Shown: positions 63,741-64,000 of the stretch, piece after piece
How the letters are laid out: each line of letters opens with the position of its first letter
How positions within the stretch are numbered: the stretch's first letter is position 1
NCBI RefSeq assembly: GCF_004785935.1
Contig: NZ_SRRP01000003.1
Span: 1-64,000, forward strand
Length of the DNA: 64,000 nucleotides
From: Streptococcus rubneri
GTDB lineage: Bacteria; Bacillota; Bacilli; Lactobacillales; Streptococcaceae
Direction: 5' to 3'
Position numbers and translations under genes: made by a program
Notes under the pieces: model-generated
What the model was told of the DNA's origin: nothing
The model's input: only the letters and a program-made list of their open reading frames with translations
Databases searched by the model: none

Positions 63741-64000
63741 ATTTTCTATTAGCTCTCAACCTATGTATCGCTCTAAATGAGTCTGCTAAAGGTTATTTAT
63801 GGGCAAAGGATAGCCTATGATAAATGTACAAATTCATTTGATTTACCAAATAGCACTAGTTTTTAATAGATGTTAAAGAAATATGACAAGAAAAGAGAAA
63901 TGTTACAAGTTAGGGACAGTTCGATTAAAAGAGGGTGGAGCTTATTTTTTGGAGAAAAATTGTGGTAAAATAGTAGACGTATTCATTTGGAGAAATCTCT
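63741..64000 (+). other. Non-coding end of the window, probable upstream region of the next gene
   Basis: AT-rich with no convincing ORF. TTGGAG (63951-63956) and a TAAAAT about 18 bases later may be a promoter for a gene beyond the window. No other site is clear. Confidence 0.4.

Overview
The window reads as chromosome of an oral streptococcus of the sanguinis/mitis type. The gene order and proteins (prs, araT-recO-plsX-acpP, a near-complete pur cluster, bgaR/bgaC with a mannose-type PTS, ruvB, adhE, a nan locus and a V-type ATPase) match what I know of S. sanguinis, S. parasanguinis, S. gordonii and S. pneumoniae. The competence hydrolase is of the LytF type rather than CbpD, which favours the sanguinis side. 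I cannot fix the species from sequence alone. No rRNA, tRNA, CRISPR or prophage was seen.

Layout. 1-111: end of an ISL3-family insertion sequence. 151-4603: pcsB with a WalR-type box, prs, then a small locus with a 46-aa peptide, a secreted protein ending in LPKTSAVK and a class B sortase. 4653-7970: araT-recO-plsX-acpP, tightly overlapped. 7895-25570: purine biosynthesis (purC, L, F, M, N, H, D, E, K, B), interrupted by a membrane protein of unknown function, a divergently placed competence hydrolase (lytF-like, with its own cin-box), a ketopantoate-reductase-like gene and a 75-aa gene. Several pur intergenic gaps hold multi-hairpin elements, and a second, diverged purC 3' end lies between purC and purL. 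25608-33610: bgaR repressor and the divergent bgaC-PTS IIB/C/D/A-agaS-galM operon for beta-galactoside and amino-sugar use. 33703-34418: a CiaR-type promoter with a csRNA-like small RNA, then repeats. 34426-38875: ruvB, a nucleotidyltransferase-like gene, a tyrosine phosphatase, a MORN protein and an O-acetyltransferase. 38938-43850: adhE with two Rex-type operators, a zinc alcohol dehydrogenase and a small membrane protein.

43903-45415 (minus strand) is the most striking region: ten tiny ORFs, too short for ordinary ORF calling, behind one SigX cin-box. Five encode double-glycine-leader bacteriocin-like peptides. Three are hydrophobic putative immunity or accessory proteins, and two are 18- and 19-aa hydrophobic peptides. 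The cin-box to first start spacing is the same as for the lytF-like gene in this window, so a bacteriocin battery and a cell-wall hydrolase appear to be co-induced at competence.

45549-53839: sialic-acid catabolism and uptake (nanE, satABC-like ABC transporter, YhcH, DUF624-type protein, N-acetylneuraminate lyase, ROK kinase, RpiR regulator) behind a promoter overlapped by a cre site. 54049-63456: V-type ATPase operon (F, I, K, E, C, G, A, B, D) with an embedded GNAT acetyltransferase; the K subunit has the Na+-site residues of the Enterococcus hirae enzyme. 63457-64000: a perfect 111-bp tandem duplication, a terminator and the upstream region of the next gene.
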